Below are positions 25,267 to 34,514 of a DNA stretch of 64,000 bases, piece after piece. The notes below the pieces were generated by a model. That model saw nothing but the letters and a program-made list of their open reading frames with translations, was not told where the DNA came from and ran no database searches. This stretch comes from Kiritimatiellia bacterium (GTDB taxonomy: Bacteria; Verrucomicrobiota; Kiritimatiellia; CAIQIC01; JAGNIJ01). The DNA is taken from the NCBI GenBank assembly GCA_018001225.1, contig JAGNIJ010000024.1, positions 1 through 64,000 of the forward strand, given 5' to 3'. Position 1 is the first letter of the stretch. The number at the start of each line of letters is the position of its first letter. A program made the translations under genes and the position numbers.

Positions 25267-26202
25267 ATGATAATTCCTGATTTAATAAAGCCGTGCAAGA
25301 AGCCGGGCTTTACCCTTATTGAGGTGCTAGCCGGCATGGCCGTGCTTCTTATTCTGACGCTGGCCTTGATCAGAGTGTTTAATGAATCGGCAGCAGCCTT
25401 TCAGAGGGGAAACACAACCGTCGCGCGCAATTCGCAAGCCCGGGCTGTGTTAGAAGTCATCCGGCGGGACTTGGAGGGGATGGTGGTGGACGAGCGAGCG
25501 ACCTTGGCCAAGGGCGGGGATCTCAACCTTGATGTTGAGGGAAATATCTGCCGGGATTTTGACGGCATTGCTTTCATGACCTTGGCAGGCAAACCCATTG
25601 AGCCGGGAAGTGCGGCCTTGGCGGACGCTAATCAGCCGGCGGCTACTCGCTCCTATCAAGCAATTTACTACTACGTTCGTTACAACAAGGATGAAGAACT
25701 AGATTATGGTAGCTTTCAGTTGATGCGAGGCGTGCATTTTCCAAATACGATTCGCCGACCGAGTCTCAACCCACCCACGAATCGCGTAGACCTGCTAGGG
25801 GTTGACACGGTCTGGTGGAATAGAAACAGGCCTGCAGCCGAGAGAATGCTGAATAATGTTGTCCGATTTGATATTTGGGCGTGTAACGAAGAAGGACGTG
25901 AATTGTCCAGCTTTTCGCCCATTACAATGTTCAACGCTGATACATATCAAGTTAGATACACCAGCCTGGAAAACATGCAATTGGGGCCAGGGCAATCCTA
26001 TCCATCGAATACGCCGCCTGCGTACCTTGACATTTACTTGCAGGTGGCCAGCGATGATGCCATGCGCAAGGCGTGGTTGGCATTTCAAGGGGGGAACAGT
26101 CAGCAGGCTTGGTCTATATTGTACCGGGACTCCAGCGTGCTGTGGACGCGGGTCGTACCCCGCATGGCGGATGCGCAGAGAAGGCAACCCTATACCTATT
26201 GA
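25267..26202 (+). CDS. GspJ-like minor pseudopilin
   Basis: The 311-residue product starts at 25267, chosen because GAGGAAG ends 6 bases upstream; a GTG at 25252 overlapping the previous stop is possible. The signal is CKKPGFTLIEVLAGMAVLLI, Glu at +5. The helix continues ALIRVFNESAAAFQRGN, ARAVLEVIRRDLEGMV, as in GspJ/PilW. It is longer than E. coli GspJ (about 200), with an added domain rich in Asn and Tyr that ends with two Arg-rich segments. Confidence 0.75.
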   Translation: MIIPDLIKPCKKPGFTLIEVLAGMAVLLILTLALIRVFNESAAAFQRGNTTVARNSQARAVLEVIRRDLEGMVVDERATLAKGGDLNLDVEGNICRDFDGIAFMTLAGKPIEPGSAALADANQPAATRSYQAIYYYVRYNKDEELDYGSFQLMRGVHFPNTIRRPSLNPPTNRVDLLGVDTVWWNRNRPAAERMLNNVVRFDIWACNEEGRELSSFSPITMFNADTYQVRYTSLENMQLGPGQSYPSNTPPAYLDIYLQVASDDAMRKAWLAFQGGNSQQAWSILYRDSSVLWTRVVPRMADAQRRQPYTY

Positions 26203-26251
26203 GTTTCAGGATGAAAGAAGAATACGCAAGATCTTCTCTGGAGAGCAAGAC

Positions 26252-28678
26252 ATGAAGCGAGCGTGGAAAGAATCGGTATGCTCGGAAGTCCAGGCCGATT
26301 CGCGAAGGGGTATCGCATTGGTTGTCGTCCTCGCGATACTGTCTGTTCTGGTGCTTTTGGCCGTGGCCCTTTCCATCAATGTGCGCACCGAACGACTCGT
26401 TGCCGAATACGCAAAAGACGGCACTCGATCACAGCACTTTGTTCAAAACGCGCTGAACAGAGCAGTAGCGGATCTTCATGGAAGCATGTGGTCGAATCGG
26501 TTTGCGGACAATTCGCTAGAGCCACTCATATCAGTCCCTTTGGTCTATTCGGTGTATGAATCCGTGGCGAGAGATTCGGAGGAAGAAGCGGGTGGCGCTT
26601 TGGGCTCGAGCATGCCCTTGATCCGCGGTGAAGTATTAGATTGGATACCCCGGCGCTATTTTGTGAATCCAGGATTCCCGGAACTGCAGGCCTCAAATAT
26701 CGCCAAGAATGCGGAGTGGATAGCGGTTATTGATCCAATTCCAAATCTGAATGGTTTAAAACCCATCCTGGGGCGGTATGCTTATGTGGCCCTTGATTGC
26801 ACGGGGCCGCTAGATGTCCACATGGTCAACAGAGATGCCGTCAGAGGCGGGGGCACCTCCGTACTCAATGAAATCAACTATAAGTATCTTCCGGAAGTGA
26901 CCAGTATAGAGAATCTCCACACAAACCTCGGCTTTTACCATAGGTTTGGCACGTTCCCCGAAATTCTCTTCTTGAATGATGGTATTGACAATCGCTCTGA
27001 ATACGATGAAGGCAGTGCCCTAAGTAGCACAAACCTAAACAATCTGCAATCCTATTCGCTCTGCTATGATCGAGGATGGTTTGATTGGGAGTCGAAACAA
27101 TGGAAGCCAGCCGATGACATTAAGGATTGGGTCGAGGCGGATGCCAAAACAGCATTTGAAGAGTTGGGGTATCTAAACGCTTCTGATATGGCCCAGTGTT
27201 TCTCTGACTACATTGACACAGATTTCAAGCCAAAGGCTTTGGACATTCCGTGCTGTGAACCGGTGCCTATGATCAACGAGATTCAATCGGCGCACCAATT
27301 TCAATATCTCCCCGCTACACTTGAGCTTCGGTACACGCACGAGGTAAGGGTTGAGCTGTGGTTTCCGTGGGCTTATACGAATGTCCATGATTATGAGGTA
27401 ACGGTGAAGCCCCCGAAGTTCAGGGGCTCTGACGCTGGAAGCGCAAAGATACCTGTAGCTGTTCAAAGGGTTAATCCCGTGCCGCCGCCGCCTCTTATCG
27501 CTGAGGTCGTCGAGTTGCTTCCTCAAGCAGATAATGGCGCTAGTAAAGCATTCACAATCAATGGACCATGGACGCTTAATCGCTTTGTCGCTGTGACCGC
27601 AAGGTATGAGTTTGTGTTGTCTCCTGTCGCGCCATTTGTACGTGCACAGGCCAACCCGCAATCTATTAAGTCGTTTAGCATTAGTTTGGAGGATGCCACC
27701 GACAGCCATCTGGTGGATAATATTGATCTACCCAGCAAGGGCATTGACCCTCTTCCGCGGCCTCTATTAATACCGCCAGCGGAGCTTGATATGACTGCCG
27801 TCGGGGCTCTTGCGGTGAACGATCCGCGCATAAACCATGTGGAGGACGGCTGGGATACGCCTAGCGAGCCCACCATCGGTGCCATGAACAAGGTCGAATC
27901 TTTCAATGAATCCGTAGGCGGTGATGTGGAGGGCCTGCCCTTGTATTGTCGGAATAACTCGATCGGCTCTGTAGCCGAGTTGGGATATATTCCCACGGGC
28001 ATTGATCCATCAACTCCTGATTCGGCAAAACGGTGGAACAGCATTGATTTGTTTTCAGAGCGAGGGCGTCAGCTTCTTGCCAGGTATCGGTGCGGCCCGT
28101 TTGGAGATGATCCGTCTAAGGGGCGTTTCCCCCAAACATGGACCAACAGCACGAGTTCGATCAATCCCAATACTACGTACACGAATGTCCTCATTGCAGC
28201 TTTTCGCGATACACCCATGTTGGCGTACCCGGGCGGGCCTACGAACAGAACTGTTGAAAACGACATGGCCCGCGTGATCGTGCAAGGGATGTGGGAAATC
28301 AACACGAACAGAAATATTGCCACCAGCAATCGGTTTGACAGCGCGGCGGGATGGGTGACATCGCGCGCGTTTTCGGTAAAGGGGCCACTGTCGGATCAGG
28401 ATGGCGTCTTCCGGTTAACGAACAATGAAAAAGAATCACTGATTGCAAACTCCTATCGGATTTTCAATCCGAATCAGAATCTATTCACGATCATTGTGGT
28501 AGCCCAGACCTTAACCGATCGTGATACCATTGGGCAGTGGGACGGGGATGATACGGATATTATTACCAGCGAGCGGAGGGCCGTTGCCCTTCTCTGGCGC
28601 GATCCCTTCCCCGGCCCGAATGAGCGTCATGAAGCATATATCCGCATCTTCCGTTACCTTGACGACGCTGAAGATTAA
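26252..28678 (+). CDS. GspK-like pilus-tip pseudopilin, very large
   Basis: The 808-residue product starts at 26252 behind GGAGAG. It has the GspK signal type: a basic leader then RRGIALVVVLAILSVLVLLA, with Val where other pseudopilins have Glu +5, as is normal for GspK, the tip subunit that lets minor pseudopilins assemble. Matching GspK features are RTERLVAEYAKDGTRSQHFV and QNALNRAVADL just after the helix. GspK proteins are usually near 330 residues; this one has an extra 450 or so, rich in Pro, Asn and Thr, which would enlarge the tip. A far longer frame upstream overlaps the GspJ-like gene and is rejected. Confidence 0.75.
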   Translation: MKRAWKESVCSEVQADSRRGIALVVVLAILSVLVLLAVALSINVRTERLVAEYAKDGTRSQHFVQNALNRAVADLHGSMWSNRFADNSLEPLISVPLVYSVYESVARDSEEEAGGALGSSMPLIRGEVLDWIPRRYFVNPGFPELQASNIAKNAEWIAVIDPIPNLNGLKPILGRYAYVALDCTGPLDVHMVNRDAVRGGGTSVLNEINYKYLPEVTSIENLHTNLGFYHRFGTFPEILFLNDGIDNRSEYDEGSALSSTNLNNLQSYSLCYDRGWFDWESKQWKPADDIKDWVEADAKTAFEELGYLNASDMAQCFSDYIDTDFKPKALDIPCCEPVPMINEIQSAHQFQYLPATLELRYTHEVRVELWFPWAYTNVHDYEVTVKPPKFRGSDAGSAKIPVAVQRVNPVPPPPLIAEVVELLPQADNGASKAFTINGPWTLNRFVAVTARYEFVLSPVAPFVRAQANPQSIKSFSISLEDATDSHLVDNIDLPSKGIDPLPRPLLIPPAELDMTAVGALAVNDPRINHVEDGWDTPSEPTIGAMNKVESFNESVGGDVEGLPLYCRNNSIGSVAELGYIPTGIDPSTPDSAKRWNSIDLFSERGRQLLARYRCGPFGDDPSKGRFPQTWTNSTSSINPNTTYTNVLIAAFRDTPMLAYPGGPTNRTVENDMARVIVQGMWEINTNRNIATSNRFDSAAGWVTSRAFSVKGPLSDQDGVFRLTNNEKESLIANSYRIFNPNQNLFTIIVVAQTLTDRDTIGQWDGDDTDIITSERRAVALLWRDPFPGPNERHEAYIRIFRYLDDAED

Positions 28679-28722
28679 GCGGGACCACTCACGCCGCCTG
28701 CCCGTGGCAGCCCCTGCATTTA

Positions 28723-31700
28723 CTACGGCTTGGTAAAGTGAACGCGGAAGAAGTACGGCCTGCTACCCAACTGGGGTTGATCGAACCAGACCGTATTGGT
28801 CCCGCCCGAAAGAGTGCCGTTCCACTGTGTTATAGGCTGCCACGTCAGAACAGTCGTGGGGAGATTGGTGGAAAAATATGGCTGAATGACCCATGGGGTG
28901 GCTCCGGTGTTGCCATATGCATAGATTATCACATTTGTGTTCCTAACGAGCCGGATGATATCTACATCCGGCGGAACAAGATCCAGCAGGGCTGATCCCG
29001 TGTCCGGAAGACTGAAATCGCTCATACTGGCGCTGCTAGAGTTCGATCCGCGAACCCAGTAGTAATACACCTGTCCGGGAACAGCAGAGAAATCTTCATA
29101 TATTAATACATCTGCATTCACACCGGCAATGCAGATCGCCGCATTAGTATCGCTGCTTGGATGCCGCCATATTCCATAGCCCGTCTCGCCGGCTATATTG
29201 TCCCAGGTTAGGATAACCTTGTTGGTATATGCCCCATCCGAAGCGGCAAGATTAAGCGGCGCGACAAGGCGACGGTAGCCGGTATCCACATTGCTCCAAG
29301 TGCTCGTGCCAATCGCGTTGGTTGCAATAACCCAGTAGAAATAGAGCTGGCCGGGTGATGCCGAAAAGTCATCGTACAGGACCACTCCAGCGTCATTTAC
29401 TCCAATGCCGACTGCTGTAGGGGTGTGATTGCTGGTATTCCGCCATATGGTGAATCCTGTCTCCGTGGCGACATCGCTCCATTGCAAGCGGACCCTGTCG
29501 GTATACGTCCCATCGCTGGCTGTAAGGTCCGTTGGCGCCTCCGGCCCAGCGCTCACCAACGACTGTCCTGCGTTGGCGGCGCCTGGAGTCATTTCATTGG
29601 TCCTCCAATTGAACGCGTCGTATACGCTCCCGGTTCCTGCCAGTTGGAGGGCATTAGGATCAGGTCTATATCGCCAGTCTTCTTCGGCGTATACACGAGT
29701 GAAGTTTGTGATCGGACCTGCGTATGAAATGCTTTGTTCGATACCGCCGCCTTCGTTGTAAAGACGGATTCCGCTTGGCCACGCGCCGTCGGATATCTGA
29801 TCATCTTCATCATTAAGATATGTCCAATTTGTATGAGCGAAATGCTGATTGACATTCATAACAGGCTGGTCGCCAAGAAGGTAGAATCCAAAGCCATTAG
29901 TCATATTCGATAATACTGTGCCCTGTGGTATAGTATAGGAGGCGTAGTAATTAAAGGTGACGCCGGTGTAAGCAGGGTCGCTGATATAAAAAGCGACCCT
30001 CCATCCGCTTATGTCATGCCCGGCAGGCCCGCAGAGCTCAACAAATTCATTGGTGTCGTCGTAGAACCAGTTCCCATTCATGTAGTTGATCTCGTTGATC
30101 CATACTCGCCCGGATTCATTCCGAGGGACAAAATATGCCGCCGGGCTTGTGGGCCCGCCGGGAGGATAATACTTCGGTGCTGTTAGTTCGCTCCCGGGCC
30201 CCGTGTAGTCGCAACGCATATAGTATTGCACGGTTGTTCCGCGCGGCCTTGGGGCTATCGCAGAGGTAGCCACGTACGTGATGCCTTCCTGCAGAGTCAT
30301 GGGCAGTACGGTATACACTCCGGAAGTACCAAGCCGATAGTATGACGTCACGGAGACATTCTGTGCGCCGTAGCGGGCGAAAGCTGTGGCATAGAGCGTG
30401 ACCGCGTCGTTGGTAAACGGGGTCTCCGGTTCATGCCAGCCGTTGAAGATGACTTCTGCGGGGGGCTGTGGCGCGCCGAGTTGAATTTCGTCGAAATAGA
30501 CTTGCCTGTTTCCGTTTGTCCAAAAGAGCCGCGCATAAACGCCATTGGTTATTGTGAAATAGCGCGAGTATAAAGAGTAAGTAGGGGATGAAATTAAAAT
30601 AGAGTCCTGGGTTATCCATGTTGTGCCGTTTGTAGACGTTTGAAACAGGTAAGTTACGGGTGTAGTATCCCAGCAGCGGTAATAGAAACTGACAGGGCCA
30701 AGGCCTTCGTACAGCCACGGACTTGTAATCGATCGGGAGCCGGTGTCCCGCATTCGAGGCGCCAATCCTGCGTACGCCCCATTCGTCTCAATAATCGCGT
30801 TCAGAACGGTCCACCCATCCCGCTCATAGTCTCCGTAGCTGCTTGATCTGCTCCAGGAGTCGAAATTCTGATAGCGCAACAGGCTGGGCGCAGCAATATT
30901 AACCTGATCCAGCAGTAAGTCTTGAAGCGTCCCGGGAGCCGATGGAGGGCATAGCGCAATGACATCATCAAAGGCCGCATTACCGTACACCTTGGTATAC
31001 GTAAACCGCACATTGGTGACACTCGTGGACAAGGGCAGTGAAACGGTGGTTTTTGCTGTTGGCAGGGGCGAGATGTTTGTTAAAGCGCTCCATACGCCTG
31101 CCACGGCAGCCTCGACGAGGAATTGGTTGTTCGAAGTGCCGGTTGACGCCCCACGGAGAAAGAAGCTTATATTGGTTGGATTCGCTAATGCCGGAGTAAT
31201 GATTCGATCACCTGTTGTGTCAAATTTAAGGCCGGGGATATCACGACCGGAATAATCGGTTGACGTGTAGTCGGAACCCAAACCAGAGAATGTCCACCCA
31301 AGCGGTGGCGCTGCCCGGCCCCCGGAAAAACCCTCATCAATTAAGACGTTCCCTGCCGCTCCTGGCGGATTAGTGAAGTTGCAAATACGCACATAGCTTC
31401 CGACCGGATTGTAGAAATAGCGGGTATATTCGCTGTAAGAAGAGCTTAAGATGTTGGAGATAACATCCAGAGTCGTCCAGGAAATACCATCCGTCGAGGA
31501 TTGCAGCCCCAAACGCGCGGGGCCGGTACCATTTGTGCCGCGGGCATACTGGAAGCTGATGGCACCATAGCCGTTATCGAAAAGAGGGCTTCGGACATGA
31601 TTGATTGTGGTAGTGCTCCCCGGCAAGAAGGCCGATTTGCCCTCCATGGCATTAATGGTCCATACACGGCCTGTCTGAACCAACCAGTCCAAGTATGTAT

Positions 31701-33177
31701 GCTGGCCCAGATTAGTGCCGCTGTCCGGCCAAGAGTTGAAATCCATGTATCTTGGTATGTCAGCAGGATCGTCAATGACAATGTCGTCAATGAAGAGCCT
31801 GTTTGTTCCGCCCGCATGTTGTATTCTTACCCATGAGGGCTGCTCGATGTAGATGAATTGAGAGTGTTCCACGTAAGAAAGCGTAAGAACATTGGTCACC
31901 GTCCCCACCGTGTCCCATGAAATACCATCCGTGGAAGTCTGGACTCTGAAGGCAACAGGCCCCGTGAGGTCATCCTCCTCTCCGACAAAACCATTCCGAT
32001 ACCAGAAGTGCACGGTACCCATGCCGCTGTCCATGCGCGGGCTTTGCACATAGCCGCCTTGCGATGAACCGTTTGTTGACGCGAGACTGGCCGCGTAACC
32101 GGACCGAGCCACTTCCTGGGTCACAAATCCATTTGACAAAACGTCCACGGTTCGACCGGTACAAAGAACCCAGTCGTCAAGGGTGTGACAAGCATCAAAA
32201 GTGTATGCCCCCCACGAGTTAAAATCCTGGTTTCTCAAGGAGATCTGGCGAAGCTCAAGATCATCAATTTGAAACGCGCCGGCAGCACCCACGCTGTCGC
32301 AAGTGATGACCAAGCGAATGTATACGGTTCCACCCGGCGTATCACCCCTCACTGATCGCTCGCGCCACTCCAAATTCGAAATTCCCACTATATTGCTTAC
32401 CGTTGTCGCGATTAGATTAGTGGCGGCCCCATAGAATTCAAACTTGATATCTTGAACCTCGCTTGTCCATTCGTTGTCTCCGTAAAACCAACCTCGTGCC
32501 TCGTACGTCAATCCGGGGGAAGCCGGAACCTGACGCCACCAGCCTCCCGATGTGGGGTCGGTGGGGCTCCACTGCCCCTGTACGACACCCATCCAAGTTC
32601 CGCTGCGACTGCGCCAATTGCGCCGGTATGCGTTGTTCCATTTGCCGCCGTCCATATCTGGCACACCCCACTGCCAATGGCGTGCTTCAGAATCATTGGA
32701 GCCTTGTACTTCGAATCCGGGATTGTTGAGCAGATTGACGCCTGAAGTAGCGGCATACAGCATTTTAACGGTGTACTGCCGAGTGGCGTCGTTAAATATA
32801 AAGTGGTATCGACCCGCGATTCCATTTGACAAAATGATGTTATTGGGTTCGGGTGGGCTTTTCTCAGCCGTTCCCGAGAGCGGGGCGGCAAAGGTCGCCT
32901 GATCAGTCTCGCCCCAATTTGTGCTCCACGCTGAATTTGCCACGAACTTAAACTCCGTTCTGTTTGTGGTTATTTCGAAGTCACCTTGCCATGTATTGTT
33001 TGAAACCAACACCATGTTGGCTAGTGGTTGCCAGTTGTTGAAACTGCCCGCCGTAGCCATTCTTGCGTATGAGGAGGTCTGGGCCCAAACAGGGCTAACG
33101 CAGGCAAGACCTGCAAACAGGACCGAGATGGAAAAAAAACGATCCAGGTTGAGCGTTATTCTGGCGAGTATCTTCAT
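28723..33177 (-). CDS. Very large secreted multidomain surface protein
   Basis: The 1484-residue product starts at 33177 (GGGGAAAG upstream) with a Sec signal MKILARITLNLDRFFSISVL ending near VWA-QTSS. Order seen: a CBM48/E-set-like domain (ATAGSFNNWQPLANMVLVSN, about 37-140), several repeats of a jelly-roll type with LLNNPGFEVQGSND, HFWYRNGFVGEEDDL, SFQYARGTNGTGPARLGLQS and SFYYRCWDTTPVTY, a lamin-tail-like domain (WINEINYMNGNWFYDDTNEF, VELCGPAGHDISGWRVAFY, about 1030-1150), two fibronectin-III-like repeats (from about 1215) and a C-terminal 90-residue domain ending FRVHFTKP. It is probably secreted and binds glycans. It converges on the pseudopilin operon, which could export it. Confidence 0.75.
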   Translation of the reverse strand: MKILARITLNLDRFFSISVLFAGLACVSPVWAQTSSYARMATAGSFNNWQPLANMVLVSNNTWQGDFEITTNRTEFKFVANSAWSTNWGETDQATFAAPLSGTAEKSPPEPNNIILSNGIAGRYHFIFNDATRQYTVKMLYAATSGVNLLNNPGFEVQGSNDSEARHWQWGVPDMDGGKWNNAYRRNWRSRSGTWMGVVQGQWSPTDPTSGGWWRQVPASPGLTYEARGWFYGDNEWTSEVQDIKFEFYGAATNLIATTVSNIVGISNLEWRERSVRGDTPGGTVYIRLVITCDSVGAAGAFQIDDLELRQISLRNQDFNSWGAYTFDACHTLDDWVLCTGRTVDVLSNGFVTQEVARSGYAASLASTNGSSQGGYVQSPRMDSGMGTVHFWYRNGFVGEEDDLTGPVAFRVQTSTDGISWDTVGTVTNVLTLSYVEHSQFIYIEQPSWVRIQHAGGTNRLFIDDIVIDDPADIPRYMDFNSWPDSGTNLGQHTYLDWLVQTGRVWTINAMEGKSAFLPGSTTTINHVRSPLFDNGYGAISFQYARGTNGTGPARLGLQSSTDGISWTTLDVISNILSSSYSEYTRYFYNPVGSYVRICNFTNPPGAAGNVLIDEGFSGGRAAPPLGWTFSGLGSDYTSTDYSGRDIPGLKFDTTGDRIITPALANPTNISFFLRGASTGTSNNQFLVEAAVAGVWSALTNISPLPTAKTTVSLPLSTSVTNVRFTYTKVYGNAAFDDVIALCPPSAPGTLQDLLLDQVNIAAPSLLRYQNFDSWSRSSSYGDYERDGWTVLNAIIETNGAYAGLAPRMRDTGSRSITSPWLYEGLGPVSFYYRCWDTTPVTYLFQTSTNGTTWITQDSILISSPTYSLYSRYFTITNGVYARLFWTNGNRQVYFDEIQLGAPQPPAEVIFNGWHEPETPFTNDAVTLYATAFARYGAQNVSVTSYYRLGTSGVYTVLPMTLQEGITYVATSAIAPRPRGTTVQYYMRCDYTGPGSELTAPKYYPPGGPTSPAAYFVPRNESGRVWINEINYMNGNWFYDDTNEFVELCGPAGHDISGWRVAFYISDPAYTGVTFNYYASYTIPQGTVLSNMTNGFGFYLLGDQPVMNVNQHFAHTNWTYLNDEDDQISDGAWPSGIRLYNEGGGIEQSISYAGPITNFTRVYAEEDWRYRPDPNALQLAGTGSVYDAFNWRTNEMTPGAANAGQSLVSAGPEAPTDLTASDGTYTDRVRLQWSDVATETGFTIWRNTSNHTPTAVGIGVNDAGVVLYDDFSASPGQLYFYWVIATNAIGTSTWSNVDTGYRRLVAPLNLAASDGAYTNKVILTWDNIAGETGYGIWRHPSSDTNAAICIAGVNADVLIYEDFSAVPGQVYYYWVRGSNSSSASMSDFSLPDTGSALLDLVPPDVDIIRLVRNTNVIIYAYGNTGATPWVIQPYFSTNLPTTVLTWQPITQWNGTLSGGTNTVWFDQPQLGSRPYFFRVHFTKP

Positions 33178-33189
33178 CTCGACTTTCCC

Positions 33190-33360
33190 CGTAAGTAGTA
33201 TACCCCATCCGGCCCATTCTGGTAGAGCCGGCATCACACCGGCTATCTGGATCAAGACATACCCCGCAACCCAGCAGAGGGCAAGAAGAACTGACGGGCA
33301 ATCGGATTTCAACGCAAAGGCGCAAAGACGCGGAGGGGAACGCCCGCCGATCACGCGGAT
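33190..33360. repeat. Duplicated upstream block, copy 1
   Basis: The 170 bases upstream of the large secreted protein match those upstream of its frameshifted paralogue (35958-36135) through GTATACCCC, GGTAGAGCCGGC...CCGGCTATCTGGAT, AAGACATACC, GCAACCCAGCAGAGGGCAAGAAGAA, TGACGGGCAA and GGATTTCAACGCAAAGGCGC. On the minus strand GTATACTAC/GTATATTAC gives a conserved TATAYT -10-like box in both copies about 20 bases before the ribosome site. Confidence 0.7.
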
Positions 33361-33560
33361 CGCGCAGGTGGTGGCGCCCCAAAGGACAAGGAGGGGGGGG
33401 GCTGCGAAACACGCTAAAGGCCCGAAAAGGATCCCCCCCTTCGCGTCTAGTCGCGGTTCCCTCATCTGCGTCCATCTGCGTGATCCGCGGGTTCCACTCC
33501 GAGGTTCAGCATCTTCGCCGAGGGGCAGCTCGGAGAAACCACGGATGAACACGGATGGGC
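33309..33560. repeat. ACGCAAAGGCGCAAAGACGC repeat block left of the RHH-PIN pair
   Basis: AACGCAAAGGCGCAAAGACGCGGAGGGG is at 33311-33338 and CCGATCACGCGGAT at 33347-33360; CATCTGCGTCCATCTGCGTG with ATCCGCGGG follows at 33463-33490, and ACCACGGATGAACACGGATGGG at 33538-33559. Between them is about 100 bases of unrelated sequence. No gene is supported from 33178 to 33635. Confidence 0.75.
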
Positions 33561-33582
33561 ATGGGTGCTTCCTGCCTTGCTA

Positions 33583-33611
33583 TTGACGGTGTAATACAAA
33601 CCTTGTATATT
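33583..33611 (+). promoter_or_regulatory. Promoter and overlapping operator of the RHH-PIN operon
   Basis: TTGACG (33583-33588) and TATATT (33606-33611) are exactly 17 bases apart, the best sigma-70-type match in the window, 25 bases before the RHH start. ATACAA-ACC-TTGTAT (33594-33608) is a perfect 6-bp-arm palindrome that covers the spacer and half of the -10 box, a suitable target for an autoregulating ribbon-helix-helix antitoxin. Confidence 0.65.
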
Positions 33612-33635
33612 CTCCTTGAAACAAAGGGAGAAGCC

Positions 33636-33887
33636 ATGAGCGCAGTAACCGTCAATATTTCATTTGAGAGTAAGCTGTTGAATGAAATCGACCGGGTGGC
33701 GAAGGAAGAAGCCCGGAGCCGGTCCGATTTTGTGCGCGAGGCCGCCAGGGCGTATATCGAGCGCCGCGAGCGTTGGGCCGGACTCCTTGCCCTGGGGCGG
33801 GATAGGGCGAAAGCCAGAGGGCTGACCCCCGAGGATGTGGCCGGCGAAATCCGGGCCTGGCGCAGGGAAAAGGCCCGGAGCTCATGA
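33636..33887 (+). CDS. Ribbon-helix-helix antitoxin (CopG/RHH)
   Basis: The 83-residue product from the ATG at 33636 (AAAGGGAG 5 bases before) is an RHH DNA-binding antitoxin: the strand SAVTVNISFESKLLNEIDRV, then KEEARSRSDFVREAARAYIE and a basic C-terminal helix (RAWRREKARSS) that would wrap the toxin. Its stop overlaps the start of the PIN gene (ATGA). It is expected to repress its own promoter through the palindrome at 33594-33608. Confidence 0.88.
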   Translation: MSAVTVNISFESKLLNEIDRVAKEEARSRSDFVREAARAYIERRERWAGLLALGRDRAKARGLTPEDVAGEIRAWRREKARSS

Positions 33888-34294
33888 GTCCGCCCCGACT
33901 GGTCGTGGATTCCAATGTGATTATCTCGGCGGTCTTTTTCGGCGGGCCTCCGGCGCGGGTGCTGCAGCAGGTGATAGGAGGCGCGGCGGCGGCTTTCATA
34001 TCCCTGGAGATCCTGGACGAGATTCGCGAAGTAGTTCAGCGGCCCAAGTTCGGGTTGACACCGGAACAGGCCCTGCTTTTGATCCAGGAACTGACCCATG
34101 TCTGCCGCGTGGTGGAGCCGAAGACGGCCGTTCAGGAGATCAAGGACGACCCGGATGACAATGCCGTGCTGGCGTGCGCCCTCGAAGCGGGGGCTGCCAT
34201 CATTGTGACCGGCGATGCCCACCTGCTGAATCTTAAAGAATGGAAAGGCATCCGCATTCTTGCTCCGGCGGAGGCGTTGAGCGAAATGGATTGA
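33884..34294 (+). CDS. PIN-domain toxin (putative RNase)
   Basis: The 136-residue protein is a PIN nuclease of the group often annotated as toxin component of a type II system: VVDSNVIISAVFFGGPPARV (D9), LEILDEIREVVQRPKF (E46), KDDPDDNAVLACALEAGA (D91/D92), IIVTGDAHLLNL (D111). The four acids that hold Mg2+ are all present, so it should be active. PIN toxins cleave tRNA, rRNA or mRNA; the target is not predictable. It is the second gene of the RHH-PIN operon. Confidence 0.9.
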   Translation: MSPPRLVVDSNVIISAVFFGGPPARVLQQVIGGAAAAFISLEILDEIREVVQRPKFGLTPEQALLLIQELTHVCRVVEPKTAVQEIKDDPDDNAVLACALEAGAAIIVTGDAHLLNLKEWKGIRILAPAEALSEMD

Positions 34295-34324
34295 ATTCGC
34301 TGCCTTTCTTTCTTTATCGAATAT

Positions 34325-34380
34325 CATCCGCGTGATCCGCGCCTCCGCTTCCTCCGCGTCTTCGCGCCTTTGCGTTAAAA
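34325..34380. repeat. ACGCAAAGGCGCAAAGACGC repeat, inverted copy right of the RHH-PIN pair
   Basis: CATCCGCGTGATCCGCGCC is followed by CTCCGCGTCTTCGCGCCTTTGCGTTAAAA. It is the reverse complement of the block at 33311-33338, so the RHH-PIN cassette lies between inverted copies. The 100 or so bases that follow to 34514 show no gene. Confidence 0.7.
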
Positions 34381-34514
34381 ACGGAACCACGGATGGCACA
34401 GGGGAGGATGTATGCCCGCCTCCGTGTCCTTGGGGTTAACCATTCGTTGAATTCAGGAGCGTGTTGGGATAGACGCGAGTACGCCACTCCTCGCCCCATG
34501 CTCCCCCCGGCTCG

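Noticed and set aside
25856-26251. N-terminal extension of the GspK-like gene
   Set aside because: It overlaps the GspJ-like gene by 350 bases and would bury the pseudopilin signal 140 residues inside the protein.
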